A stretch of 64,000 nucleotides of DNA from Clavelina lepadiformis (Eukaryota > Chordata > Ascidiacea > Aplousobranchia > Clavelinidae), in assembly GCF_947623445.1 (NCBI RefSeq), contig NC_135243.1, forward strand, positions 21,646,479-21,710,478, in the 5' to 3' direction. Within the stretch, counting starts at the first letter, position 1. Every line of letters starts with the position of its first letter. This document shows, in pieces, positions 44,694 to 59,600 of this stretch. The translations under genes and the position numbers were made by a program. Under the pieces are notes generated by a model. The model searched no databases, was not told the DNA's origin, and worked only from the letters and a program-made list of their open reading frames with translations.

Positions 44694-47600
44694 CTACGCT
44701 GTCAAAAGATTTCTAATTGTCTTTCTTAAATGCTCATTCAGTTCGCTCCTTCCAAGAATTTCTTGGAAAGCTTTTTGATCTCGAGATTCAAATTCGAGCA
44801 ATTCGGCTTGGATGAAGAACTTCACCTCTGAATTAAAAAACATCAAAATTACCATTAAAAGTTAAGAAAGATGCATTAAAAATTACAATATACACTAAAC
44901 TCCTGGTACAGTCATCTCCCGGTTAAGTACGCACCCGTTTAAGTTTGCATCCCAAATAAGTACGCAAAAATTCTTCACAAATTCTGGGTTCAACTTTTTC
45001 AACAATTTATTTATTTTAAACGAAAATTTAACAATAGTTCACTGCTTAAACATGTCGTGCAAAGTCATCTGATGCATTCTTTTTTGCTTGTGCATATTGT
45101 GCATATTTGCAAAGTCATCTGATGCATATTTTGCATTCTTTTTTGCTTGGCTTCCAGCGTCACCTGTCTCAGTTTTCGCTGAAAGCATTCAAAAGTGCTT
45201 TTGAGATTATCGTAAGCACCTCCTGCTTGATCTTGTAAGGCAGGACACAGCAACTGATCCTCAGCTTCAAGCACTTTGTTGTAAAGTTGTTCAAAGCCAT
45301 GAAAAACGATGCTGTTTTCGACAGGTGCACAATCGTTGCTTGGGCCAGCCTCATCGTCAGTGTCATCATTTTCAGTTTGCATCGTTTCCAACACCTCATT
45401 CACATCACCCAAAATCGCCTGTGAATACTCTTCATTATTCTCGTCATGAACATGCATAAATCCTTCTAGATCGTCTTTGTCAATCGAAATATCCATAGAC
45501 TTAAAACAGCGCAAAATTTCAGACATGTCAGACATGAAGTTTGCTTCCTCATCAACGCCACCATCCAACGGAGTTAGCAGTTGAGCTTTGTTAAATGAGT
45601 TTCTTACCGACGCATCCGATATTAAATCCCATGCTTGCTTTACATAGTGAGCAGCATCCGGCAAATGAGCAGGGTTCCTATAAGCAACACCTGGTGCCCC
45701 TCTGGGTAATCTTTTAGCTTGCTCTTTTTTGTGGGCCTTCAAGTTCTCGTCAAGCTCGTAAAAGTCCAGAACCTCCCTGAGATATAAATATTTGTACCTC
45801 TTCTTTAGTGCCGCGATGATTCCCATGTCACATGGCTGTTTCCAACTAGTACAGTTGGGTGGGAAGAATTCCACTTTGACGTTATTCCGTTCAAAGGCTG
45901 GAAAATGGCCCGGAGCGTTATTCATCAACAAGAGAACCGGGCGTCCTGTTCTCTTTTTTACTTCAGGATAAAACACTTCGTTGAACCATTTCCAACATGT
46001 GTCAACGTCCATCCAAGCTTTACGCTGACTAAGATATTTGACAGGCCATCCCCGATTCTTTATACAGGCCGGAGATTTAGGTTTCCCAATCAATGTGCAT
46101 GGAACTTTGTGTGTTCCAGTGGCATTTGCACAAACAACCAGAGACACACGGTCTTTAGCTTTCTTCTTCTCTCGGATGCTGCTGAGATCTTCGAATGGCA
46201 TAAGCAAGGTATATCTAGGGAGCAGACGAAAGAACAACCCTGTTTCATCCATGTTATACACATTTTCAGGATCATACCGTGCAATTATAGCATGTAAATC
46301 ATTCAATGCAGCCAAAAGCTTTGGGTCTTCCTTGTCCACTTCAGCTCCTTCCCCATGAAGAAGAACTTTCTGCAATCCTCGACGTGCTCTGAATCGGCTA
46401 AGCCACTGCCACGACGCTCGAAAATCATCTTCCGATATCGATATATAATTGTTGAGCGATTTGTTTTGCTTTTGCAATGACCAGTGAGGGGGGAACGGGA
46501 AGACTTGCACGGCGCATGCTATCAATCCAAAGATATAGAATATCTTCCAACTCAGAAAACCGACCAACGGATGCTCGAAACGTTTTTGTCTTTGTCTCCT
46601 CAGACATCAAAGCAGAACGCTTTCGAATAACTTCCCGGTTTTTCGAAATCTTTCGGATAGCAGCTTCACTCACGCCATACTCTCTTGCGAGACTTCTTTT
46701 ACTCGGAGCGGACGGCACACACAACTTGGCGATGACTTCCAATCTTTGGGATTCACTTAAACGCTTACCTTTACCTGACATCATGCGAACGAGAAAATTG
46801 TACCCAACAAATTACTTGTGCTGTACTATACTGTACACTAGCAGAACATGGGCAACGCATCGTCAATGACGTAATAAATGCAAAACTTGTGCATTGGGTA
46901 CACACACTCACACACGCGTTGGCCACGCATGCATGGCTACACACTTACAGTACCTTCACTAGGTGGCTGCATAACTGCTAAGTACGCACCTACCACATAA
47001 GTTCGCACAAACTACTCAAGATCAAGTTGCGTACTTAACCGGGAGATGACTGTATTAAGGTACAAGCTCAAAAGTTGAGGGCTCATATGTCTAAGTTTCT
47101 TTGGCAAAAACTGTAAACGTTTTAACTCACCTTTAGCTACATCGTCATCATTTATGACTCTGGCAAAAATTTCAAAGACTCTTACAATCTGCTCCGGAGT
47201 AAAACTCCCATCACGGAGGAGCATCCCTAAGCAACTATAGACAACTTGATCCTCATCATGGTCTTCTGCAAGAGGAAGATGCGAAAGAAAAACCGGAAGA
47301 ATCTTGATGGAAAATATGTTGGATTTTGAGTGCGTTAGCGCTTAAATATTTTCAAAACATATCAGTTATTGCGATTTGCGTTTAGGTCACAGAACTCTGA
47401 GACCTGTGGCATGGTACAGTATCTATTCGGCTACGCATTTCAGAGACAGGAAAGCTTTTGCATAAAATATTCAGCCATTTTTTGTAACGTTATAAAAAAG
47501 GCTCAGAATATGATATCGTAAAATAAAAACTGGGATTTGTACTCATACATTTGTTTGGAAGGAATTCCAACTCACAGTCAGAGCAAGTTATCAAATTGGT

Positions 47601-50600
47601 GATTCTGGGTCAGTATAAACTAGGCAACAGATGCTTCAAATATTAAATATTTCTGCTTAAATATAAAAAAGACAAGATTGTTTCCAGAAAAAAGATAAAA
47701 ATGCAACATTTCTTACTTCTTTTATAGGAACATGATCCTTATTAGCAAGCACCATTCTTGCCACAGCACTTAAAATATTATCGATGACGGTCCGTGATGA
47801 CTCTTCATACGCGAGTGCTTGCGACAGACAAGAAAATGTAAGGGGGTAGTGGTTAATGGATTCCGACCCACCATTCTGTAAGATCACTCCAAGTCCATAA
47901 ATTGCATTGTTTCGAACCTCTGCCTCCGAGTCCCTTTATGACATCATATAGAGGTGATTATTGACGGTTAAAATATAACATTTGCTCTCTGAGTTTATTG
48001 GGAAGCAGAGCTGGGCAACCGCTTCTGTAAAACGATCGTCGCTCACGCTCGTCGAAATGAACAAAAAATGTCGCATGTGCTTTCGCTCTTCTATACAGAA
48101 AAGAGTACGCTCGTTTTTTCGTTCACGCTTTTACTCTTTTCAGAGATTTAAAACTCTTTTCACTTCGGCGCATTTTCGAAATTGCATTAAATTTCTACGT
48201 TGCAAATTAGCATCGTAAAACTTATATCTAACTTCAGCTGTGATTACTTATCATTACTTTTTGGTAGAAATGTTAGGAAATTTCAGGGAATTCCATGTTA
48301 AAAAGTTTTGTTTTGGTCACACCTGTCAGAAATAATTAATTTACGAGTAGAGTATTTAGAACATTCTAGAATTGTTGATGAAGACTTTCAATCATTTAAT
48401 ATTCTTCACTTTCAAAGCATGTATCTCCGTTAACTTTGCGCAGTGAGTCAGAAACAATAATAATAACTGCTAGAACTGTGCGTGAAATCGGTCTCAAAGC
48501 AGTCATTTTTTATTCACTACATAAAATTATAGTTACACGACAATCAAATTTTCTTAACCATTTGTATCGATTTTGTGCATTTGAACCTTTGCTTGTGCAG
48601 AAAAAGATCGACAAGCGAATAACCCTTAAAAGGAATGCGCTCATTTTTTTGGTCTTACTTTGAAAAAAAAACGTCGCTTTCAAGATGGGTCCTAAAAGAG
48701 GAACATAATCGTACCCAGCCAACTTGGTAAGTAAAAACATAAAGTTTGTTATATATACTGTTCACTCCGCTTATCATCACCACCTTGGGACTAGAGCATT
48801 TTAGTCACAATAAAACTGCTACAGTGCCGTATGACCACATTAGGATCGATGTCCACAGTTGATCACAAAATGAAAAAACATAGAATTCATCATTCACTTC
48901 ATTGACATTAAACACCAACATGAAATCGATGTCAGTAGGCGAATTGAGAATACAGGTGGTACAATCGTCATTGTCACGTTGCATAATTGACACAAAACAA
49001 TTTGGAGAAAATTTGAGAGATAGAGAAGATTGTCATAATATCCGAAGACTGGTCATTGTAAACGAAGAATTTTACATGGCAAAATTCGGGACCACACCAA
49101 AATGGTCATATTAAGCGGATTCTACTGTATCATCGTATGTATCTAGGTCAGGGGTGACGAACCTATTCGATGACGCGGGCCACTTTGTCAGTTACGGCTG
49201 AGCAAGCGGGCCGCACAATTTTTTTAACATTTTGCATAATAATTAGCATTCAAGCACAACCGCTTCATTTGGCAGATTTTTAGCTGCTTCCGCGGCCGCA
49301 AAAAATACATCGATTGAGTGCGGCAATCTATTGAAGACATACTGCTGTGACTCAATTGTGCTATCAGCTTTTGATATCGCATTGCGCAAAGATTAGAAAC
49401 AGGTGAAAGAAATTTCAAGACTGCTGGTCTCACCGGACGCTTCGTTCAAGACTGCTGGTCTCCCGGACGCAAAATTTAACCCTAAATTCCGGACATGTCC
49501 GGAATTTTCCGGACGGTATGGCAACCCTATAATCCTATAAGTCCTATATGCCTTGCATGTATGGGCGTTTGTCAAATCGTTTGGTGGGCCGCACAAAATT
49601 GTTTGGCGGGCCGCAGGTTCGTCACCTCTGATCTAGGTAAACATTATTTTTTGTTTAATTACTAAGTTATTGTACTTAACATATAAATTTACTACTATTA
49701 GAGTCGACTACCTGCTTAATTTCATAAGTTTTGGCACAGCTTCTTTGAGCAGCCCGCTAGGACAACAACAGCCCAATTTCTCAACAGTCTCCGCAATTGT
49801 TCCAGCTCCAAACGACCTCTCTGAAACGGTGCATGACGGTTTCTGAAGAAAACAAATTACAATGTTATTGACAAATGTAAGTGTAGTTGCAATACTATAA
49901 TGTTATTTTATTTGTTTTTTTGTTTGTTTGTTATTTGTTATATCAGCGTGTATACTACGATACTACATATTCATGTCATAACATGATGAGATATTGCAAT
50001 CACTGTAAAGTGACATGCATCGTTTAGCAGAAATGAAATGACATTGCTGATCAATACTCGATATCTGGCAAATAAATGTTAGGTAATAGATGAAACTCCA
50101 ATACTTTCATACTAGACAATGACATATGGAACGATTCAGTATTGATTTTAGCTCATAAAATAGTACACACTGTAAGTTTGATTAAAACTAACAGATGATG
50201 GCAAATGCAACACACATATGTTAATATTTGGAAGATTTTTTATTTTATCGTCAGCTTACCAGTTTACTGAGAAAAGTTGGCAGACAAGCCATGAAGTATG
50301 GAACAAAAGTTGACTTTAATTTCTCGGCTAAAATCGGGAATATTTCACCGCAATATTCTATGAGCATTTCGTCGTATTCTGCCTGCAAGTTACGTCCAAA
50401 AAAGGATGAAATGGTTATGTCAGTGGCTAAACTAAAATTATCAATGGGACGTTTACAACGTGTTAAATGTAGTAACACAAACCTAATTACTATACAAAAT
50501 AAATTTTAAAGGTCAAAGCTTATGAAATTGCAGAGAAAATGTGACGCAAACGCCATCATTGCATTGTCTCTGACTGCTTTGCAACAATGTCCTTGTATAT

Positions 50601-53600
50601 AATCGTAATGGAGTAGTTAAACCTCAGCAATCATTTCCAAATGACAATTTCATCGATAAAACCTTTCCTTCACTGATTTACTTGATGAAATTTAGTTTCA
50701 ACTAAGTTCTTTCAAACTGTGTCTGTTGTTTCACTTACCGGGCTCATTTCCTGTTGAGGTAAAAATCTGTGTAAAGTGTCTCCCTGAGCTCTAATCAAAC
50801 CAATATTAATCAAAGAGCGCTATTCTATATCTATCTAAGAATGACAAAGTAAGCATACAGGACAACTGGACAAAAGAAAATGGTGAATGCTGAAAAGTAA
50901 GGTATGTAACTGATTTCTACACTCACAACCAACCGCAAGCATTAATAAATTTATACCTAATCCTGCATATAGGACATAAACATGACTCAACCAGGTATCA
51001 CAAACGAAATGTGGTGCGGCCCTTTATGTGAAAATTACTGGGGCGGTGCACCAGTAATAATGCAACCACCACAAGTTACTGTTAATTGTTTGAAAACATT
51101 TAACAATTGACATTTAACAATTGTCATTTAACAATTGAAACTAACATACAACTTGACTAGATAAAACTTTGTGTAAATAAAAGAATTTGTTTGTCCTCAA
51201 AAGTGCTATCTTCATGTCACCTTCCTATTCACTAAGTCACTGACTCTACACAAAAGCTGGAACTCTGTCGAAAAACTGAAGCCAAAAGCAAAGAGTCACC
51301 TGCTGTTCATCGTCGTCATCAACGTCTTCATCCTGACAAGCTGACTTTTGTTGAAGGATTTGGACAATCGCAGCCATAAAATCCTGGAATGTAATATTTG
51401 AAAAAAGTATGATTTATTATTTAATTTATATTTATTATCACTTTTTTACAAAAAGGCTTTTATTAATAAAATAATTAGTTATAATAAGCAGCTAAAACTG
51501 GGAGAGCTTGGATTGTAAAAATACAAGGACTAAAAATAGGGATTAAAAATACTAGGAAATACTAAAAATACAAGGACTAAACCATTGTTTAAAAGGAATG
51601 TCACATTTCATTACTAATCAATTCTACATCGGTTCAAAGTGCAAGAAGTGGCAGTTAAAATACAGCATCATTACTGTTTCCTTCACACCAACCTGTAAGT
51701 CCACTTCTTGGTTTGGGAAAGTGTCACCTCCACAAACTTCAAGCACTTCCTTGAACGTCATAATCGCAGTCATGACAACCAGACGATCAGCTTCCTCAAT
51801 AATTGTGCCAACTAGGATGACAAAGACTTGGCCGAGCATTTTGTGAACTGAAGTCAAAATAGAGAAAATATAGAACAACATCATGCCTACTGCTTCATAA
51901 AGGGCTGCGCAAAGGCAGAACTTAGCGATGTAAACGCATTTAATACTGTTGGACTCAGCCTATGTGACTGATTACATTCGTTAGTGGTGTGGGTCACGCT
52001 TAACATGACACAACAAGAATTAATTGCAATAACTTTAACCAGACAATTCATCCGCTCACAAGCTCTCAACCTAAACTAGAAACTAGCTAAATACAATGCT
52101 AGATGTAGAATATGGCAAATGTATGAGCAACATGCTAAGACGAGCAGAAATTGTGTAACGTACAAAATTCATTCTTTAGTTGGTACGATGAGATAAGAAA
52201 CTGTCCCAATGTGGTAATGGTCGACCTTCGAATATCAGAATGAGGGAAATCATTAAGCTTGACAATCTGGCAACGCAACACAAAATCAAACAAACATCGA
52301 TGACAAACAAGTTGAACAAATATTTCAATTTAAATGAAAGTTTAAGTGATGAATCACCTCCTCAAAACAAGGTTTAATGTAAGATTGGAAACACTGACTC
52401 GAGTGTTTTGCAAAATCTCCAAGGGCACCAATAGCGTCATCTTTCTCATCCATATAAGCATTTTCAACGGAAATCTCGTCAACAATGTCACAATCTGAAT
52501 ACAATGGAGTCAATCGAATATTAAGCGCAAGCAATGCAGCTGTAACAGGAAAGTAGCAATGAATACAGCAACAGCAATGATGCTTTGCAGAAGAACACTG
52601 GTCACAGTTGTCAGTTTATCAATACAGTAAATATGAGCCTATATTTTCAAATTCTCCTAACATTGACGGCAAATGTATAAACGGACTTTTACCAAATCAA
52701 TAATGAAAGTTATAAGCCACAGCGGCTAGAAATCATATTAAAATACACCTTTGAGCGGGTATAATATATCGTGTACCATTGTGCATATTTAAATACCTTC
52801 ACCAACAGTTTTAATTCATCTCGGCGTTGAAAAAAAGGAAATGTTGCGGCGTTTACTTAATAAAATGTCTATGACTGGTTTTGTGGTGCTTTAACTACTG
52901 GGTATTAAGTATGCGACTCTCAGCGAAAAATAAAAGAATAATATTAAGTCTTGTGACAGAACAACGAACTGACGTGCTCTCCACTATATACCACTACTGT
53001 AAAACCAACCGTACATAAGCCTGTGTTTGTGGCATTTACTACAACCACGTGGTATGTAAAACGCCGATGTTAAAAAATCAATCTATAATCACAATTATCG
53101 TCGTCATCGTCATCGACATCTTCATCGACATCGTCACTCCCGATGTCGGTTTCAGTTGAATCATCCAAGAAGGAAAAATTCTTGCTCTCATCATTGCCAT
53201 TTCCTTGAAAGTGAGCCTGAGAAAATCGATTCGTAAAATTGGTTTGGGACCAATTCGCTCTGCATATGACCGGGAGTTTAATTACGTAATTTATGTACCC
53301 GCGGCCGTAAGTAATTACTAATTAAGCAGTTTTTTTTTACAAAGAGCGCAGTTCTTTCATCGTAATGCCATGGTGACATCAGCGTTGTTTCGTGGCAAGC
53401 TAATTCATATCACATGTAAATACTTAAGTGGTGTATTACTGAGTTAACGTTGTTGTTTTTTGACGGCGGTTATAATTTTAACAAAGTAAAATGTTTTATT
53501 CCAAACGACCAATCTTCCACTTAAAATGGCATTCTTGTCTCATGTTATACAGGCAAAGTAAAAATTCAAATCTATTTGTGATAATCGTGAAGTTTTCGAC

Positions 53601-56600
53601 AAACACATTCTCCCATACTTAAATACGTATCTTTAACAACGCAATCTGTAACCTACTTCTACGCAATGCAAAGAAAAATGTTTATGTACTTTGTGTATTA
53701 TCACGTCTATCACCGCCCGGCTTCCAATACCTTATGTATGGTGGAAGAAAAATCACTTTAACGACTTTCAACTAAATAAATATGACTCGTTAACTTTCAC
53801 TTTACGAAGAAATAAGACGCAGTAGGTGCGAAGTCACCATATTGCAGAAAGTAGGTCACGCAGCCTGTTGTTAAAAGATAGACCGTAAGGATGGGAGAAT
53901 GGGTATGAAAGAAGTTCATTTTAGCTAGTTAGGATTTAATTGGAATTAGATTTAGTTAAGAAGGTAGACTTAGGTCTGGTTTAACTTAACTTACGTTGAA
54001 AAACAAGCGGTAAAAAACGCTTTGAACGCACGATTTCTCCGGCAAAGTTAATGGCAGCGTATCACGAAAACTATGTTTTAGTGACAGCGCAAACATTGTT
54101 ATCTGTCATTGACTGGTGTCGCAAAGCTAAAATGTGGGCCAAAAGTCGTTAGACACTGTACACATTACAAATATGTTTACACAAAGAGGACAGACGGGTT
54201 GGAAAGCTAGTTAGTGATGCGTTTGTTTCGATACATTGTAATGTAACGTGGATGAAGGTTACGTGAGAACGTGATGCGTGCCAATTTTCGTAATACTAGC
54301 TGTGTTATGTAATTACGCAAGTTTCGTATTTGTTTACGTAATCAGTTAATCACGTAACTTGCGCAATTATTTTCAGCTGCGTGCAACACTGAGACCGACT
54401 GCTTCATACGTTTGTTACACATGTCATATATACAGTATATATGTATAACAATAAACTTACGGTAATACCCTCGTTAGACTTGACGCTATTCATCAAGCAC
54501 TTCACGACCACATCCAAGAAAGGGGCCATGCTCTCTCCGACAACGCTACTGACAGCAGCGAACAACCCGTACCTGCAATACAGCAACCACGTCAACTTTG
54601 ATGCTTGAAAAACAAGAAAACGTGGAAATTGTACTGAGGTGCTTACGCTGTCCTTCTTAGATCAGGGTCAGTTTTATCCAGGCCGATCAATTCCAGTCCA
54701 AGCTTCATCGAATCTTCTGCGAGTTGAATATTTGATTTTCCCAATGTCCTTACTAAGACCGCGAGAGTGTCTGTTGATGTGTTACATTTAAAGGTTTGAG
54801 ATTATGTTTGATATTTGAACTTGGAAAGAGCGGAAAAGATTAAAACGAAATCTAGTATGTTTATGTAAACTTTTCGTTGGATTTTCATTTTAGACTAAAC
54901 AGCACAATCATGACAAGAATAACGTAAGACAGCGTTGAACAATTATCATGTTTTCAGAAGTCTTATGTACCATGAAGTATTTTCAGCCTAAAGGCGTTTC
55001 TACACGTTGTTATTTGCTAAGCATTTTCAGATTACGCTTGAAACGAACTAATCTTACATCAAATACCCCAACACACTCGTACATGCAACAAACTGTATTT
55101 TCTACAGCACATTACCTAACGCTTGTGTTTGTAACAATCCAACCTTTGCTTGATCGTCGTCTTCGCCTTGATTGATGGAGGATAAACAACTTTGTATCAG
55201 CGGCAGGATCTCAGGTAGGTAGGGAAGAAGGTTTTCCTTAGCGGCGTTGGCTATTCAAACAGTGATTGAGGAATATGATCATTTATTTAAGTGTTGTTTA
55301 ATTAGCCCTAAAAGCTACACTAGAACAGAACAACAATTTGTAGGGTTATAAAAGCTGCGAGTGTCCGACTTTAAAATAATTATATTTGTTACGTGCGCGA
55401 GAATATGGAACGTGCGAGTCGAAAATTTTTTTTTTATAGCTGAAATAGCCAGAATATTATTTCCTAATAAATGTTCTGTTTAACAGCTTTGATCTTTAAA
55501 AATATCTTGTACCAACTACTTGTAAGAGTAACGTTAATAATACTAACAGTGACGTTATTAACAATGTCACAAGTGATGTAAATAATAATTATAAAACCAC
55601 ACGTAAGTCTGCGGGATAAATCAAACAAACTCGGCACTGTACGCGGCCAAGGCGTTTCTTATAGTTTGTAGAAAAGCGAAACGAGTAAAAAATCTTTGCT
55701 GAAGAATATGTCAGCCACAGAATATGGTGGCACCCCGCACGTGTCACATTCTGGCCCGGGGACTGCTCGCTTCAGATTCCCGCAGAATGTAGAACTCAAC
55801 CCCCTCCGTCAGCTACTTATCGGTTTTGTTTTACACTTTGAACAGCTGGTAGACTTCAGGACTTATTTGTCTGGGTCAGTGTGTAGTTAGTTTGTCTGAC
55901 TGTGTTATGCAAAGATACAGCTCGTAAGTTTTCTCTACGTTCAAGTTTACCGGTGGCTCCGATCGCGCTGACAACAAGTTCCTTGGTGTGGATGTCACTG
56001 GTGCTCTTCAATGTATTGAGGAGATGACGCATTAGCTGATCCAGATACGGAAACAGATCTGTGTCTGAAAAAAAAACATAAAAACAAACTGTTATTAACT
56101 TAATTTATGCAACTTCATATAAAATCTCGAAAATTATCAACTTCTACGGCTAAATTAATTTCAAAAATGTAAGTAAAACATGCGATAACAAAAGCAACCA
56201 AAACAAACAGAATAAAAAAACAAGGTTTAAGGTTTAATAACAACCATTGACAAACCTAAGTTTTCGACAAAGTTTTCCAAGGCATAATAAGCTTTGGTTA
56301 GCCGAGAACCCTTCTTTATTTCGGAAACTTGATGAAGAACGCCAAACAGCATCGGCATGATTTCAGGTGCAAATTTGTTGATGTCGGGCTACATTGGGAA
56401 CATTTATAAGTCAAGAAAAAAAAATATTTCATTTAAATACCGGTAATAAGAATAGGAGAAACTCTACAAAACGCAACTTTACGACCTTAAAGATATTTCG
56501 TATAACCTGTAAGTGTTCTGAAAATTGCCCCAGTGCAAACAACGCAGCACCGCTGACGTGTGTGTTTGGATCTATGACCCCTTTGCAAACTATTTCCAAA

Positions 56601-59600
56601 AATGTCTTCAGATGTCTGAAATAAAACAATGAGAAATACAAGATCTAAAATATATCAATAGACTAATGTCGTGCTTACCATTACATAAAGCAATACAGCC
56701 TGGTATTGTGTTAGGAAATAATTTTAAAGTCTATGAAGTAACTGGTCAGTAGGGTTATAAGGGCAGTCACCATTCCCAACATAACAAAGTCAAAAATTAA
56801 AAAATGTATATATATAAAAAGAGAGAAAATGTGAAAATATTCGTACTTGAGCTTAATAAACTCCGATGTTCCCTCCGAGAGGCAGCCGAGAGTGAGGAGG
56901 ATACCTCGTTTGATTCGATCGTCGTCTGACGAAGCAAGTGACCTCACAAAAGGAAACTGCAATGTAAGACAATACCACATTGTGATGTAACAAACCGATT
57001 GGTTTAATGCGCATTGTGTCACCATTTGTCAACTGAGCTGTGCATGAGAATTCAGTAGTTCGGTTTTGAAGTGTTAACATCAACACTTATATTAACACAT
57101 TGACCGCCAATAGTCAACACACAATCTTGCATTTGTAACATTAATTTGGATGAAAAATCTAGATTACAAATCATTCATTTTTAATCCAAATATCACGAAT
57201 TGGTTATTTGTGTGTAAATTGCTGAGTGATACTCCAGTTGTAGCCTTCGTGGAAATACCACAAAAGCAAGATAGCTCACTGTCAACGTTGTAATAAAAAC
57301 ATCTTAAACGATTAAATGTACATGTTTGGCAGACAAGGTGCTAATTTGTTAGCCCTGAGGCAAATTTCGTCACAACTACTCACCATTCTTTCATAGAGTT
57401 TCTCTGGTGGCAGGTGAAGTGCCAAATCATCCACAACCTAATAAAACATTTTGAAATTATTTACACACGACTGTTTCATTCCTACTGACATAATTCGACA
57501 CTGTACAAGCAGATGGTTCATTGAAATCGGCAATGCATATTTCATGTTACTTATAATTAAATTGCTTCTGCCATCATACTGCACAAAATCACAAAAAGTC
57601 GCAATCATAATTCTTGGACACAAACTGCCCTATGCTTCATATCAACAGCCAAGTTTTAAATCTTTTTGAAAATGATGCAGAGTTTGAAGGAAGTGGTCTT
57701 TAAACTTTGGTGTGCAGACAATACAGCATGCACCTTTTGACACAGGGTGTCCATACAATTTTTTCCACAATTACCATGCACTATTAACTGAGGAGATTGT
57801 ACAGACAACACATGAGTTACGAAGTCTCAGACAGCAAGAACACTGAAAAGATGTTGTTGAAGTAATAGCCTATGTTGCCTAGCCCCAGTTTCATTGTTAT
57901 TTTAGTCACATACCTCATAAAACTCGACAAAACATTTGCTAAGTGACGCACTGTATACTGCAAACACTGCACGTTTTTGTTAGTAGCAAATTGTAAAGAG
58001 TTGACAGTTTTGTAGGCTTACGTGTAATGCAGATGCAAGGGGAGATTGCGAATCTGACGAGTCTCCGACAAATCCAGATACGTCATCCTCATCTTCATTA
58101 ATTGGAGATAGAAGAAGAGGACAAATCACTTGAAGTATAGGATCGAGAAGGTCGTGCTTGAGAATTGCCTAAATTTAAAAAAGTAGAATCTATCAATTAT
58201 TATGACCTCCATTAACAAGTAATTTAATTATAATTCCATTATAAAACTACCAGTATATAATTAATGATAACTACACAAGTTAATTAAAGTTAACTTATGG
58301 TCATATGCAACATATTATACAATAATACTTTGTGTGCTTAATACAGAAAGAGGAAGCCTTTAAAAATAGAACTCCATGTGTCCCACAATACTTTGTTTAG
58401 AGTAAGGAAGTAATAGAAAATGCATAACAGCATAGAATAAGTTCAATTCACTTATAATCTCCATATAAATACCATAGAAGAAAAACAATAGCATGTTGCC
58501 TATAAGTTATATACATTATTACGTAACAAAGGTTATTTTAACTAGTCTTACTTTCTTTTTTGTTCTTATTATTGACTGGAGAAAACAAAGAACTCTTGAT
58601 CGTGTTTCGTTTTCAAAGTTCATATTGCTTGCAACCTTCAAAGCAAGCAGTTGTGTTATGATCTTAAAACTTGTCAAAAACTTGGGCCATTTTACAATGA
58701 CTTTAAATGATTACCATGGTGACTTGGTTCAGGCGGCAGTCATGAATAACTTACATACAACACAAATCCGACCAGATCCTTCACATATGGAGCTATGAAT
58801 GAAACTTCGGTAACAATCAAGCTTTCAAATAATTCTATCAGCTCGGTGGCTTTGTCCTAAGGTAGGTAAATATCTTATTATCACTGTAAAGATTTTACGT
58901 TATATACAGTTTGATCCACTTGATCAATCAATGTTTAGTAAGTTTACTTTCAAGGCTATAAGTTTCACTGTTAACGATATTATTTTTAGCAGTTTAAGCG
59001 CAAGGCTTGATTAATTCAATTAGTTTAATTCAAAATTAACAAAGATTGGAGTTAAGGGAATGATAAAAACATTACTTCCATATTATTATCCAGCATGGAT
59101 TTTATAACAAGGACAGATTTTGGCACCAAAGCACGAACAAGTTTCTGAAAAATAATGTTATAAATAAACATCAAATAAATGCAAATATAATAAGCTACAA
59201 TGGTTTGTTTGATATTTTATGAAGGCCAAAGTTGTCAAATTTATCACAAAGTAATATCACAGTTAATTCTGGACAAAAAACAACTTAAACAAGGACGCAC
59301 AATGACACCATTTACAATTAACATGAAATATCACTGTATGATAAGATTTATACATTTAAGTGTAAATGGTTGCTTTATAAATTCAATGGAAAACATTCAA
59401 GGTAAATTGTCAACAAGAAATGATTAACCAGTAATAACGAGACAATCTTCGTGTAAGAGAAAACAATAAACATTACAGGTACTTACCCCTTCTTCATCCC
59501 CAAGATAAGGCACCAAGAAATTAAAAGCTTGGACTGCATATTGCCAAGTGTTTGGCGTTTTACTCAGCTTCAGAACCTCGTCAATCAGTGTCAATATTCC

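Noticed and set aside
48009..48060. hAT-like left end (CAGAGCTGGGCAACCG)
   Set aside because: I could not find the matching right end or a TSD before the next element.
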